From Streptomyces graminofaciens (lineage in GTDB: Bacteria; Actinomycetota; Actinomycetes; Streptomycetales; Streptomycetaceae): a DNA stretch of 64,000 nucleotides. Below the pieces are notes generated by a model that worked only from the letters and a program-made list of their open reading frames with translations, had not been told where the DNA came from and made no database searches. The translations under genes were made by a program, and so were the position numbers. Position 1 is the first letter of the stretch; every line of letters starts with the position of its first letter. This document shows, one piece after another, positions 20,823-29,760 of the stretch. The stretch covers positions 310,001 to 374,000 of the forward strand of contig NZ_AP018448.1 of NCBI RefSeq assembly GCF_030294945.1, read 5' to 3'.

Positions 20823-21497
20823 TCAGTCGGCTTCCAGCTTGAGCAGGCCCATCGCGACCTTGGCGGACGCTCTGGCCGCGGAGACGTGCCGACGAGCCAC
20901 CTCCGCCGCGTCGGCAGCGGAACGGCGCCGGACGGCGTCGATGAGATCGGCGTACTCCTGCTTGGTGACGGCCATACGGCCGGGGGTGGCGGCCGAGATG
21001 CGGCGCAGGGCGTGGATCCGGCCGTAAAGGCCGCCGAGCAGTTCCGCCAGCATGGGGTTGCGGCAGCCGGCGAGCAAGATCCCGTCGAAGCGGTCCAGCA
21101 CGTCCTTGTTGGCGTCGCCCCCCGGGTTCAACTCTTGGGTGACGGAGGCGAGTTCGTCGACCTCTTCCTGGGTCGCACGCTCGACGAACAAGCGCACCGC
21201 GAGCGGTTCGAGTTCGGCGCGGATCTCATAGATCTGTTCGATCTCCTCCGCGGTCGGAGTGGTCACCCGCAGTCCTCGGCTGGGCGACTCCTCGACCAGC
21301 CCTTCGGCCTGGAGACGCCTCAGCGCCTCCCGCACGGACGTGCGGCTCACTCCGGTGAGCTCGGTCAACTCGCGCTCGGTGAGTCTGCGACCAGGCTGCA
21401 GGGCCCCGTCCAGGATGGCCCGGCGCAGCGCGTCGACCACCTTGTCCCGTACGAGCTTGTCCTGCGTCACCCGAAGATCGAGTCCAGACCCGGCCAC
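20823..21497 (-). CDS. GntR-family regulator with FCD effector domain
   Basis: 224 aa from GTG 21497. Winged-helix domain at about residues 10-75 (KVVDALRRAILDGALQPGRR, LTERELTELTGVSRTSVREA, EGLVEESPSRGLRV). The FCD domain follows (EIEQIYEIRAELEPLAVRLF, then ELASVTQELN, NPMLAELLGGLYGRIHALRR). FCD regulators usually sense organic acids or acyl-CoA and repress catabolic operons. It is the first gene of the minus-strand operon, 108 bp before the P450, with a fitting operator just upstream. The open frame runs back through an IS/EIIC scar to 21749; that extension is not part of the protein. Confidence 0.92.
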   Translation of the reverse strand: MAGSGLDLRVTQDKLVRDKVVDALRRAILDGALQPGRRLTERELTELTGVSRTSVREALRRLQAEGLVEESPSRGLRVTTPTAEEIEQIYEIRAELEPLAVRLFVERATQEEVDELASVTQELNPGGDANKDVLDRFDGILLAGCRNPMLAELLGGLYGRIHALRRISAATPGRMAVTKQEYADLIDAVRRRSAADAAEVARRHVSAARASAKVAMGLLKLEAD

Positions 21498-21527
21498 GTC
21501 ACACCTCTGCTTCCCAGGGATGAACTT

Positions 21528-21543
21528 TGTATGACGGAATACA
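21528..21543. promoter_or_regulatory. Candidate GntR/FCD operator
   Basis: TGTAT-GACGGA-ATACA is a perfect 5-bp dyad that also has CT...AG symmetry outside it. FadR/FCD-type regulators favour short TnGT...ACnA palindromes. It lies 31 bp upstream of the GntR GTG start, so it probably gives autoregulation and control of the whole P450 operon. Confidence 0.6.
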
Positions 21544-21671
21544 GAGTGCCGTGTGCCGGGAGCCATCGTCAATGGGGCAGAGGGGACCTTCTTGTACACG
21601 GCAACTGTGCGAATGATCAGGGCCGCCGAGATCCATGTGCATAAGTGCGGGCGACGACTGCCGGGGGGGGT

Positions 21672-21755
21672 GACGTCGGCGATCACGCCGGCGGCCAGAC
21701 CTCCCAGGTAGCCGGTCTCCATGGTCATCGCGGCCAGGCCACTGGCCAAGGCGGC
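21672..21755 (-). pseudogene. 84-bp fragment of a PTS EIIC gene
   Basis: The bases here repeat, with only about ten differences, the segment 24418-24501 inside the intact EIIC gene. Both encode SGLAAMTMETGYLGGLAAGV on the minus strand. Nothing else of an EIIC gene is present. The scrap lies between the GntR promoter region and an IS1380 fragment, so it is most likely left from an IS-linked duplication or deletion. It happens to extend the GntR open frame. Confidence 0.8.
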
Positions 21756-21785
21756 CAGCTCGCGGACCTCGAACTACGCCAGCGC

Positions 21786-22111
21786 CGAAGGGCCCGCTGT
21801 CAGGACCGCGTCCGAAACGCCCGCGACACCGGCCTGCGGAACCTTCCCCTGCACGAGATCGCAAAGAACCGGATCTGGCTGGAGATCGTCTCCCTCGCAC
21901 TCGACCTCCTCGCCTGGATGGCGATGCTCGCCCTGACCGGCCAAAGCCGCCGCTGGGAAACCCAAACGGCTTCCGCCTGCGCCTGTTCTCCGCCGCCCAG
22001 CTCGTGCATACCGGACGCCGTCGTTGGCTCCGCTTCACCGCCCGATGGCCCTGGACCGACGTCATCACCCACGCGATCGACCGGCTCCACACCTTGCCGA
22101 ACCCCGGCTGA
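21786..22111 (+). pseudogene. IS1380-family transposase, C-terminal remnant with frameshift
   Basis: The reading frame from about 21795 gives RNARDTGLRNLPLHEIAKNR, WLEIVSLALDLLAWMAMLAL and TGQSRRWE. A shift near 21960 then continues as FRLRLFSAAQLVHTGRRRWL and DVITHAIDRLHTLPNPG to TGA 22111. This is the conserved C-terminal third of IS1380-family DDE transposases of Streptomyces. The DDE residues and the left end are missing. It marks a rearrangement point next to the catabolic operon and the EIIC scrap. Confidence 0.85.
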
Positions 22112-22240
22112 CCAGCCACTTCGACCATCTCACCAACCCGCACCACCGCACCGGCGAGTGGAACCCGGCGCCCACCCGACGCGAGAGCCGGGCCCTCAGC
22201 CTGCCCCAGCCCCGAAAAGACGCCACCACGCAGCCACAAA

Positions 22241-22273
22241 GTCCCCGTCAGCAAGCAGCAGGCTGACGGGGAC
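22241..22273. terminator. Stem-loop, perfect 12-bp arms
   Basis: GTCCCCGTCAGC (22241-22252), a 9-nt loop, then GCTGACGGGGAC (22262-22273). It lies 130 bp after the IS1380 transposase remnant and may be the terminator at that element's right end. No T-tract follows, as is common in Streptomyces. Confidence 0.6.
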
Positions 22274-22451
22274 TCGTGAACGATCGAGGCTGGCTCTCGT
22301 AGGACTTACGGTGTGTCGGTGTGACTCCTGCAATCGCGGGCCACGCTGTAGTGGTCATCCACTCGGCGGGACGTGCATCACGAGGGGCCGCTGCCGTCAT
22401 GCCGGCAAGTACCGTAGTGAACGCGTCACCTGAGATCGGCTACCGAAAGGA

Positions 22452-23090
22452 TCACTTTCCGGTGGGTGCGGGTGCCTTCCTGACGGGCTTGGCGGACGCC
22501 TCCTTCTTGGTGAAGTACTTCTTGGCGTGCTTCTTGCCGGAGTGCTTCTTCGGGGAATCGTCTGACGTGCCACCGGCGGCCGACTGCGCGGCGCCGCTCC
22601 CCGCAATGATGCGGATCTTGCCGCCGTAGGTGGTGACAAGGGGAGCTGTGACCGATGACGGTGCCGAGGTGACCACCACCACGGTGTCCTCTTCCGGGTT
22701 GAAGGATGCTCCGGCGTCGAAACCGGCGTTCAGTATCGTCGTGACGGCGTTGTCCTCGATCGCCGAGATCTCGGTCATGCCGGTGAACTGGCTGTCCCAT
22801 GCAGCGTAGAGGCCGAAGGTGGTCCACGGCGTCCAGTCGGCGGGATACTGCAGATTGGCAGGGGCGGTCGATCCAGCGGGGAACAACATCTCTGGCACGC
22901 CGTCGTCGTCCACGAACTCGGCGAGGGCGCCGTTGTAGTCGCCGAGCTGTACGAACTTGGCCCAGTCCTCGTCACTGATCCCCGCGTTCGTCGGGTCTTC
23001 AATGATTGCGTACGACGGGGCGATGCCCACCGCGACTGACGCAGACACGAGGCCGCCCACCAGGAGCGCCCTGAACATCTTTCGCTTCAT
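22452..23090 (-). CDS. Secreted protein resembling an orphan S1-protease prodomain, lysine-rich tail
   Basis: 212 aa. Signal peptide MKRKMFRALLVGGLVSASVA with cleavage after PSYA, about residue 27. The middle (DEDWAKFVQLGDYNGALAEF; EEDTVVVVTSAPSSVTAPLV; TTYGGKIRIIAGSG) parallels the prodomain of the S1 protease at 25224-26438 (WEELDKVAKKHSAFGVFG; EKDTVVVNTDAPESIREALK; SYGDKIQVVQS). No protease domain follows. Instead there is a basic tail (KKHSGKKHAKKYFTKKEAS). Prodomains of such proteases are foldases and tight inhibitors, so this could be a stand-alone inhibitor or chaperone. That function is inference; the resemblance is weak but ordered. ATG 23090 preceded by GAGG. Confidence 0.75.
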   Translation of the reverse strand: MKRKMFRALLVGGLVSASVAVGIAPSYAIIEDPTNAGISDEDWAKFVQLGDYNGALAEFVDDDGVPEMLFPAGSTAPANLQYPADWTPWTTFGLYAAWDSQFTGMTEISAIEDNAVTTILNAGFDAGASFNPEEDTVVVVTSAPSSVTAPLVTTYGGKIRIIAGSGAAQSAAGGTSDDSPKKHSGKKHAKKYFTKKEASAKPVRKAPAPTGK

Positions 23091-23665
23091 GTTATTCAAC
23101 CTCGCCGTGTTCTTTCAGGCCGCAGATTATTTCATCCGGGGCACATTGGTGATTGGTGGCCGCCGAGCCGATTTCTCGATATTCCAGGAAAGCTGGCTTG
23201 CTTTCTATTGTTGGGCCCAGCCCATCGATGCACAAGACTTTCTTGGCTCGCATCAATTCTGCTTTTTCTGAACCCATATTTCCGCTCGCGGCGCCTCCCT
23301 ATGGGGCGAACGGGCCCGGCATCGGTCGTTCAGGCGCTCGGTCGAGTTCCGCTGATGGCGGTATCCGGTGCAGCCGCGCTTGGTCGCGCGGGGCGCGGCA
23401 CGTCCAGGGCCGGTGCTGGGAAACGCGGCTCCCCATCCTGCGGGGAATTCGGGCAGTGCGGCGATTTCCAGCCCTGGCCGCTTAATAAGGTCTGACGGTT
23501 TTCGCAGCGCGCCGGAAAGCCGGCGACAGGCGTTCCTGTCAGGTCAGGTGCCGCCGTTCCGTCAGAAAGGGCGGGGCGCTGTGGGTCGCGGAGAAATGAC
23601 GGCAGTGGGCGGAAGGGCCTGGCTTCACCCAGGCACTTGCCGCATGGACTATGCCCGGAAGGGGC
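23091..23665. other. 575-bp intergenic region, no gene seen
   Basis: The first 200 bases are clearly AT-richer than the rest of the window (for example around 23120-23200) and probably hold the promoter of the secreted protein. The remainder has only short frames without motifs. Confidence 0.5.
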
Positions 23666-24805
23666 TCAGACAGCAACGGACATCTTTGGGCGAGCGCCTG
23701 TGGTCGCGGTGGCCGGTGCGGTGCGGCGCAGGCTCTTCAGCGCGCCCGCGACGCCTGCCGTGACCAGGGCGCCGGCGGCGACGGCGGCGGTGAACAGCAG
23801 CGGCTTGCCGAGTTGACCGGCGGCGAAGAAGCCGCCGTAGGGGACGGCCATGGTCGAGCCGAAGGTCATGATCAGCACGCCGGTGACGGCGCCTCCGGCC
23901 ATGGAGGCCGGGATCACCCGCAGCGGGTCGCGCAGCGCGAAGGGGACCGCGCCTACGGGGGCGGAGACCACACCGAGCAGCCAGGCCACCTTGCCGTAGT
24001 TCCGCTCGGCCTCGGTGAACAGCTTGCGGCGTACCCCGGTGGCCAGCGACATGCCCAGTGCCGGAACCATGCCGGCCGCCACCACCACGGCCATGAACGT
24101 CATGTGGGCCGGGGTAGGGACGTACGAACCGATGCCCCCGAGGGCGTAGGCGAAGGCGGCCTTTTGGACGGTCCCGCCGAAGTCGCAGCACACGATCAGG
24201 CCGAGCACCAGACCGAGCACGACGTGGTGGTCGGTGACTTCGAGTGTGACCAGCTTGTCGTAGAGCCACGCGTCGAGTTGGGCGATTTGGGGGGCGACGA
24301 GCGCACGGAAGAACACGACCGCGGTGAACAGGGTGGCGACCATCGGGATGGCCGCGTCAACCATGAGAGGTCGCCATCTGGCCGGGACGTTGATCCGCTG
24401 GAGTGCCCGGGTGGTGACGCCGGCGATCACGCCGGCGGCCAGACCGCCCAGATAGCCGGTCTCCATGGTCATCGCAGCCAGGCCACTGGCGAAGGCGGGG
24501 ATCACGGCCGGCCGGCCGGCGATGCCGTAGGCGGTGTACAGGGCGATGGCGAGGCCCAGGAGATCCAGGGTGATGTTGCCGGTCTGCAGCAGTGCCACGG
24601 CCCAGCTGTCAGATCGCAGCCAGGAGAATCCCTGGCCCGTGACGTTGACCGACAACGCGGTGATCCCCCAGCCCCCGATCGCGTAGGCGAGGGCGACCAG
24701 CAGGCCGCCGAGGGCGGTCAGGGTGGCCAGATGGCCGGTACCGGCAGCAAGCCACAGGCCGAGCCTGGTGACCGCACGGCGGCCGGGTGCGGCGTACTGG
24801 TCCAT
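23666..24805 (-). CDS. Stand-alone PTS fructose-type EIIC-like membrane protein
   Basis: 379 aa, about ten TM segments. Family signs: LATLTALGGLLVALAYAIGG, PAFASGLAAMTMETGYLGGL, LVLGLIVCCDFGGTVQKAAF, GAVPFALRDPLRVIPASMAG and FGSTMAVPYGGFFA. EIIC of the fructose family normally has GITEGAIPF, whose Glu binds sugar; here the stretch reads VSAPVGAVPF, so the Glu seems replaced by Val. No EIIA or EIIB domain or gene is nearby. It may depend on a remote EIIAB or work as a non-PTS transporter. Start placed at ATG 24805 (MDQYAAPGRR); a longer frame upstream is Pro-rich noise. Confidence 0.85.
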   Translation of the reverse strand: MDQYAAPGRRAVTRLGLWLAAGTGHLATLTALGGLLVALAYAIGGWGITALSVNVTGQGFSWLRSDSWAVALLQTGNITLDLLGLAIALYTAYGIAGRPAVIPAFASGLAAMTMETGYLGGLAAGVIAGVTTRALQRINVPARWRPLMVDAAIPMVATLFTAVVFFRALVAPQIAQLDAWLYDKLVTLEVTDHHVVLGLVLGLIVCCDFGGTVQKAAFAYALGGIGSYVPTPAHMTFMAVVVAAGMVPALGMSLATGVRRKLFTEAERNYGKVAWLLGVVSAPVGAVPFALRDPLRVIPASMAGGAVTGVLIMTFGSTMAVPYGGFFAAGQLGKPLLFTAAVAAGALVTAGVAGALKSLRRTAPATATTGARPKMSVAV

Positions 24806-25223
24806 CGGTGCCGGGGAGACGGACGAGGTGGGGGACAAGATCAAGCTCCAGGGTTGTGCGGTACCGCCCAGCAGGACGGCTCGGGGTGTTACGGGTGGGT
24901 GTGTCGAGAAGAACTGGGATGTTTGGGGACCTGACGGAGCGCGGGGAGGAGGGCATTGCAGCGGACGTGGGGGCGGTGGCACACGGAGTGGGTCTGGGGG
25001 CGGGTGCCGGTCGCTCCGTGAAGAGCAGCCGACACCCGTCTGCTGGGGCCACGCCGAACCCACTGCCCGGTCTGTCGCCCACGATGACCTGCCGGGTGGC
25101 GCTCAGACATTCCCCGGTCCGCCGGACCGGAGAGGGGCGGCAGTGCCTGGCGGCCCGACCCTCGGTGCCACGCCCGTCGGTAAGGGCCGCACCTGGCTGC
25201 TTACGCCCCGCTGGCCGCGGCGA
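24806..25223. other. 418-bp intergenic region, no gene seen
   Basis: It lies between the start of the EIIC gene and the end of the S1 protease, both on the minus strand. Frames here are Pro/Arg-rich shadows. It should contain the EIIC promoter and the protease terminator, but no clear signal was recognised. Confidence 0.45.
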
Positions 25224-26438
25224 TTAGGAGGTGGATACGCTGCCACCCCACTTGTCATGGACGAACTGCGCCTTGACCCCGTACATCCGGTACTGCGTAC
25301 AACCGCAGGCGCCCTCGTACCACGAGACAAGGCCGGAGTGGCTGCCGGTGGCACTCGTGGTGTATTGGTCGTGTGGCACATGGACGGGAGCACCCGAGTC
25401 ACCGGCCGCGGTGAGCGTGCCGTTGTTGTTGGTTCCACCCCGGTTGTAAGTGAAGCCGTCCGCACTGTTGTTGTAGTGGGAATGGCCGTTGCGGTCATAC
25501 CAGCTGAAGCCATAGTTGGTGGACGCGATGGGGTGGCCACAGTGGTTGTACGTCGTCTGCCCACTCACGCAGACGTGCAGGCCGGTGTACATGCCCGAAA
25601 GGCTCCCGGTCTGCATGTTCGATGTGCTGCTGTAGTAACCGCCGGTGTAGATGTGGTTGGAGTACTGGTAACCGACGAATGCTTCGAGGTCACCTCCCCC
25701 GTAAGTCCCCCCGAACCTCTTGACCCACCCCATCCAGCGGTTGCTTCCGCTGTTCTGGACGAGTTCGTTGTTCAGGAAGCAGTGCCCCGCAGTGGTCAGC
25801 ATATCGGCCGACTGGCCGTTGTCGGGATTGACCGCCCGAATTTTCCATCCGGCCGTACAGGTCCCATGGTTGTTGTGGATCGAGGCCCCTCCGTAGAACC
25901 GCTCATAGTCGTCGAATCGCGTGGCCTGTTGTTCGAAGCGCGACTGGACCACTTGGATCTTGTCGCCATAGGAATTCTTCAGTGCTTCCCTGATGCTTTC
26001 GGGGGCGTCGGTGTTGACCACCACCGTGTCCTTCTCGCCGTCATAGAACGCGCCGAGGCCATACTTCTTCGCATCCTTGTGCCACTTGGCTTCCCCAATC
26101 CCCTTCTGGATCTTGTCCACCTCGTTCTTGGTGAACTTGCTGGTCTTGACGGTGACCTGGATCCCATCCGGGACCTCCGCCACCACCTTGACCTTCTCGT
26201 CGGCAGACGCGCCCGCGGGCAACGTCAGTACCGGACCGGAGTCACTCGTGACACCGAACACGCCGAAAGCGGAGTGCTTCTTGGCGACCTTGTCCAGTTC
26301 CTCCCACTGGGCCTGGCTCGGCTTCTTCGCCGCTGCTGCGGCCGGCTCATCAGCCGCCCATGAGGGGGTCGGGCTTGCCAGGGATACCGCGACGACTGCG
26401 GCCCCGATCGCCATTCTGGCGAGTCTCTTCGATTTCAT
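25224..26438 (-). CDS. Secreted S1-family serine protease with prodomain
   Basis: 404 aa preproenzyme. Signal peptide (MKSKRLARMAIGAAVVAVSL, cleavage near SWAADEP), prodomain about residues 30-165 (KYGLGAFYDGEKDTVVVNTD; YGDKIQVVQSRFEQQ), then a chymotrypsin fold. The triad is His in MLTTAGHCFLNN, Asp in GGGDLEAFVGYQ and Ser in TAAGDSGAPVHV. Cys pairs around TCTAGW/GHC and HVCVSGQTTYNHCG fit streptogrisin-type disulfides; a further pair lies in EGACGCTQ. The mature enzyme acts outside the cell. ATG 26438 chosen; ATG 26456 (MKVRASMK) is in frame and also has a GGAAAG site. A perfect TGAAACGTTTCA palindrome lies 70 bp upstream. Confidence 0.93.
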   Translation of the reverse strand: MKSKRLARMAIGAAVVAVSLASPTPSWAADEPAAAAAKKPSQAQWEELDKVAKKHSAFGVFGVTSDSGPVLTLPAGASADEKVKVVAEVPDGIQVTVKTSKFTKNEVDKIQKGIGEAKWHKDAKKYGLGAFYDGEKDTVVVNTDAPESIREALKNSYGDKIQVVQSRFEQQATRFDDYERFYGGASIHNNHGTCTAGWKIRAVNPDNGQSADMLTTAGHCFLNNELVQNSGSNRWMGWVKRFGGTYGGGDLEAFVGYQYSNHIYTGGYYSSTSNMQTGSLSGMYTGLHVCVSGQTTYNHCGHPIASTNYGFSWYDRNGHSHYNNSADGFTYNRGGTNNNGTLTAAGDSGAPVHVPHDQYTTSATGSHSGLVSWYEGACGCTQYRMYGVKAQFVHDKWGGSVSTS

Positions 26439-26509
26439 GGATGCTCTCACTTTCATCTTTCTTTCCGCTAGAGCGTCAATCGAGAATTCGAACCATGTGA
26501 CTCGTGCAT

Positions 26510-26521
26510 TGAAACGTTTCA
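26510..26521. promoter_or_regulatory. LacI-type palindrome upstream of the S1 protease
   Basis: TGAAACGTTTCA is a perfect 12-bp palindrome with the central CG of LacI/GalR operators. It is 71 bp before the protease ATG, in a locally AT-rich promoter region. No LacI gene is present in the window, so the regulator would be remote. Similar elements occur at 36954 and 37152. Confidence 0.6.
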
Positions 26522-26937
26522 CAATGCAATTCTCGGATCTGGTCTGGAAAAATCAGAGATGCATGCGATCCCTCGACGTCGAATGATCAGGCCTTCGCAT
26601 TCGGGGACCCGACGACCCTCACGGCTTGACGTCAGAAGGGCACCGGCGCGGAATTTCCTCGTCCGGTGAAATCCCCCCATCCTGCGCGAAAGTCGCCTCA
26701 CACCTTTTGGGTGTGCTGTCCTTCAGGCGAATTACGCCTACCCTTTCGACCTATGCGCTGCCGCGTCCAGCCAATGTGACAGCCGCCACCGCCGACGGCA
26801 GACCCTTGTGTGGGGCCGAGCCGCAGCATGAAGGAGGGACCAGGAGCTGCCTCAGGGGTGACTCGGTTCCGCCTTGGTGGGTTGCAGCAATCATTGGTGC
26901 GCGACCGCCGGCGCACCATGGGTGTTTTTGCGGATAC
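26522..26937. other. 416-bp region, no gene seen
   Basis: It lies between the protease promoter and the 3' end of the LuxR-type regulator (both genes on the minus strand). Only short frames without motifs are present. Confidence 0.45.
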
Positions 26938-29211
26938 TCAGGAATTGGGTAGCTGGTTCGCCGCCCACCATGCCGCGATCTGGGTACGGCGGCTGAACCG
27001 GAGCTTGGCTCGAATGTTGTCGATGTGGCGGTCCACCGTGCGCGGGGAGAGGAAGAGTGTTGTGGCGATCTGCCGGTTGCTCATGCCCTTGGCCACCAGC
27101 GCGGCCACCTCCCGCTCCCGGGGGGTCAGCGGGCTTGGGACAGGAGTGGCGGGAGTCGTGGCGACGGGCTCGGGCCAGGGGCGCAGGGCGTAGGCGATGG
27201 CCTCGTCGGGGCCGCGATGGCGGCCGCCCTCCGCGAGGGCCTTCTCGTAAGCCGCCGGGCCCAGGGCCCGTACAACTTCCTCCTCGCACCGGTCGTGCTG
27301 CTCGGCCGTGTGCGGGCCGAACGCCGAGATGGATGCGTCGAGGTCCCGCCACAGGACACGCGTGGCACCCAGCAACCGCCCCGCCTGCTTGTGGTCACCG
27401 CCCGCGGCGGTGACCCAGGCAAGCTGCTCCAGCATCACGCCGACCCTGATGTAGTGGTTGAAGCCCTGCTCGTTCTCCAGCGCGGCCCGGAGCCGTGCCG
27501 CAGCCTCCGCCAGGTCGCCGCGCCTACACGCGTCGTAGCTGAGCGCCCACTGCACAAATGCGCGGACCAACCGCCCGTCATGCTCCGCGGCAAGGGCGAG
27601 CGCCTGCCTGCAGGTCTCCGTGATGCGTGGATCCCCGAGGTGGTACTGGGCGATAGCCATCAGAGCCAGCGCGTGGGCCATCCCGATCTCCTCGCCTGTC
27701 CCGCTATGAGCGGCTGCCGCTTCCTCCAACAAGGACACAGCCTCCTCCAGCCGGCCGCCGAACAACGCCAACGCGCCACGCAGGCTCTGGACGTGGGCGC
27801 ACACCACCGGGTCGTCCAGCTGTTCGCCCAGCTCTGCGGCCTCGTCCAGCCACCGGTACGCCAAAGCGTGATCGCGCTGCAGCACCGCCACCCAGGCGGC
27901 GACCCACAGCGCCCTGGCCCGGGCCCGGGTGGGGTCGGGTGCGGCGGCGAGCGCGTGGTCGAGCCAGCGGCGTCCCTCACCGAGGAATCCGCCCTCGCAC
28001 CAGTGGAAGCGCAGCGCGGTGGCCAGCGCCAGGGTGGCCTGCGTGTCGCCGCCCTGGACCAGCGCCGCGCGCAGATTGGCATGCTCCGCACGCAACCGGG
28101 TCAGGCTCTCCTGCTGGCCGGGGCCGTACCAGCCGTCGGCGTTGCGCTCGGCGAGGGCCAAATAGAAATCGTGGTGCCGTTGTAGTGTCTGCTGTTCTTG
28201 GCCGGATTCAGCGAGCCGGTCCCGCCCGTACTGGCGGATGGTCTCCAGCAGCCGGTAGCGCGGCAGGCCCTCGCGCTCGGTGGGCACCACGATCGACTGA
28301 ACGACCCGTCGATCGAGGAGATCGAGTACCTCGTCCCGGCCGATGCCGTCGCCCGCGCAGACGGCCTCGGCCGCGTCCAGGCCGAAGTCGCCGGCGAAGA
28401 CCGACAGCCGGTGCCACAACAGCCGTTCGTCGGGGGTGCACAGCTCGTGACTCCAGTCGATCAACGCGCGTAGCGTCCGCTGATGCGGCCGGGCGACCCG
28501 GCTGCCGCTCGTGAGCAGTCCGAAGCGGTTCTCCAGCCGGTTCACGGCCTCGTCGACGGTGAGGGTCCGCAGCCGGGACGCGGCAAGCTCGATGGCCAGC
28601 GGCAGCCCGTCCAGGTCGTCGCACAGTCGGCGGACCTGGGCGCGGTTACCGTCGGTGATCTGGAACTCCGGGCGGACGGCGGTGGCCCGGTCCCGCAGCA
28701 GCTCCACCGCGTCGTCGGGCTCCAGCGGAGGAACAGCGAAGACCCGCTCGCCGTAGACTCCCAGCGCCCGGCGGCTCGTCGCCAGTATGCGCAGCGCCGG
28801 GCAGGCCGACAGCAGCGCGTGGGCCAGATCGGCGCAGGCGTCGACGAGGTGTTCGCAGTTGTCCAGCACGATCAGCGCCCGGCGGTGCGTCATAAAGGCA
28901 GCGAGTTGGTCGATGACCGGTCCGGTGCCCAGGTCCGGCATCCCCAGCGCGGTCGCCGTGACGTTCGCCGCCAGCGACGGGTCCCGTACCGGCGCCAGAT
29001 CCACCAGCCACACACCGTCCGCGAATTCCGCCGCCGACGCGGCGGCCGCTTCCAGCGCCAGGCGTGTCTTGCCCACCCCGCCCGCGCCGGTGAGCGTCAG
29101 CAGCCGCGTCGTCCCCAGCCGGTCGCGCACTTCGGCGAGGTCGTGGCGCCTGCCCACGAACGTGGTCAGGGTCGCGGGCAGTTTCCCCACGTCTGATGTC
29201 CGGATGGTCAC
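26938..29211 (-). CDS. Large AAA/NB-ARC-type ATPase regulator with C-terminal LuxR HTH
   Basis: 757 aa from GTG 29211. P-loop LTGAGGVGKTRLALEAAAA (Walker A about residues 42-49), Walker B ALIVLDNCEHLVDACADL (about 115), sensor-like ILATSRRALGVYGE and the GLPLAIELAASRL motif give a STAND-type ATPase. A long alpha-helical TPR-like region follows (about 380-660; WLDEAAELGEQLDD, LEEAVSLLEEAAAAH). The C-terminal LuxR/GerE helix-turn-helix is LTPREREVAALVAKGMSNRQ with FLSPRTVDRHIDNIRAKL. Such proteins are activators that oligomerise with ATP and a ligand. The GTG has a GAAGG site; a TTG at 29256 would add 15 residues. Targets are unknown; the nearest candidates are the S1 protease or the genes beyond it. 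Confidence 0.9.
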   Translation of the reverse strand: MTIRTSDVGKLPATLTTFVGRRHDLAEVRDRLGTTRLLTLTGAGGVGKTRLALEAAAASAAEFADGVWLVDLAPVRDPSLAANVTATALGMPDLGTGPVIDQLAAFMTHRRALIVLDNCEHLVDACADLAHALLSACPALRILATSRRALGVYGERVFAVPPLEPDDAVELLRDRATAVRPEFQITDGNRAQVRRLCDDLDGLPLAIELAASRLRTLTVDEAVNRLENRFGLLTSGSRVARPHQRTLRALIDWSHELCTPDERLLWHRLSVFAGDFGLDAAEAVCAGDGIGRDEVLDLLDRRVVQSIVVPTEREGLPRYRLLETIRQYGRDRLAESGQEQQTLQRHHDFYLALAERNADGWYGPGQQESLTRLRAEHANLRAALVQGGDTQATLALATALRFHWCEGGFLGEGRRWLDHALAAAPDPTRARARALWVAAWVAVLQRDHALAYRWLDEAAELGEQLDDPVVCAHVQSLRGALALFGGRLEEAVSLLEEAAAAHSGTGEEIGMAHALALMAIAQYHLGDPRITETCRQALALAAEHDGRLVRAFVQWALSYDACRRGDLAEAAARLRAALENEQGFNHYIRVGVMLEQLAWVTAAGGDHKQAGRLLGATRVLWRDLDASISAFGPHTAEQHDRCEEEVVRALGPAAYEKALAEGGRHRGPDEAIAYALRPWPEPVATTPATPVPSPLTPREREVAALVAKGMSNRQIATTLFLSPRTVDRHIDNIRAKLRFSRRTQIAAWWAANQLPNS

Positions 29212-29431
29212 GACCTTCTCGCCTTCCAACGGCTCGCAATCGTCCTGGAGCACCAAGGACGCCTGTCTGCGGTGGCAGCACGCTTCGTTGCGGGCGGTTG
29301 GGGCGCAGGCCCGATGCCGTACGTACCCCAGCGACCGTGCCCATCCGCGGCAGATCGGACACGGTCGCGTTTATGCCACTGAACAGTATCCAGTGGTCCA
29401 TAGGCCCCAGGCGCGGGCTGTGACTGAGTTC

Positions 29432-29760
29432 TCACCAGTCACAGGACTGGTGAGGGGGCGCCTCGGTGCTCTCGGCGAAGCACGGGTCGACCTCGATGGA
29501 CACCCAGCCGTCGCGACCTCCGGTGCGGTCGTGGACCGGGCGCAGGATGTCGGCGGCATCACGGACGTCGGCGGTGGTCATCTTGCGCACGGCTTCCTCG
29601 CCTCGGATGGCGAGGTCGGCCCTCTTGTCCTCACAACCGCAGCCGGGATCACCACCTGGAAGATGGCAGGGGACGTGGTGACACCGACGACGTACCGGTT
29701 GGCGATCAGCTCGGCGAGATTCCCGGAGGTGATCCGCTCGCGGGGGACGGACAGGCTCCC
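29432..29760 (-). pseudogene. Transaldolase fragment
   Basis: The minus strand reads SVPRERITSGNLAELIANRY and VVGVTTSPAIFQ, then after a frameshift near 29660 VRKMTTADVRDAADILRPVH and GRDGWVSIEVDPCFAESTEA. These are consecutive conserved blocks of the N-terminal half of bacterial transaldolase (SGNLAxLI, VGVTTNPTIFQ, TTADVRxAxDxLxPVY, GxDGxVSIEVDP). The active-site Lys region and everything after it are missing. Its 5' end is fused to an IS4-type transposase fragment. Confidence 0.85.

Noticed and set aside
20823..21749. 308-aa version of the GntR regulator
   Set aside because: The N-terminal 84 codons are the EIIC scrap and intergenic sequence; the FCD family length fits the GTG at 21497.
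26938..29256. Long plus-strand frames opposite the LuxR regulator and other genes
   Set aside because: They are shadows caused by third-position GC; no motifs, and compositions rich in Arg/Pro or Gly/Val.
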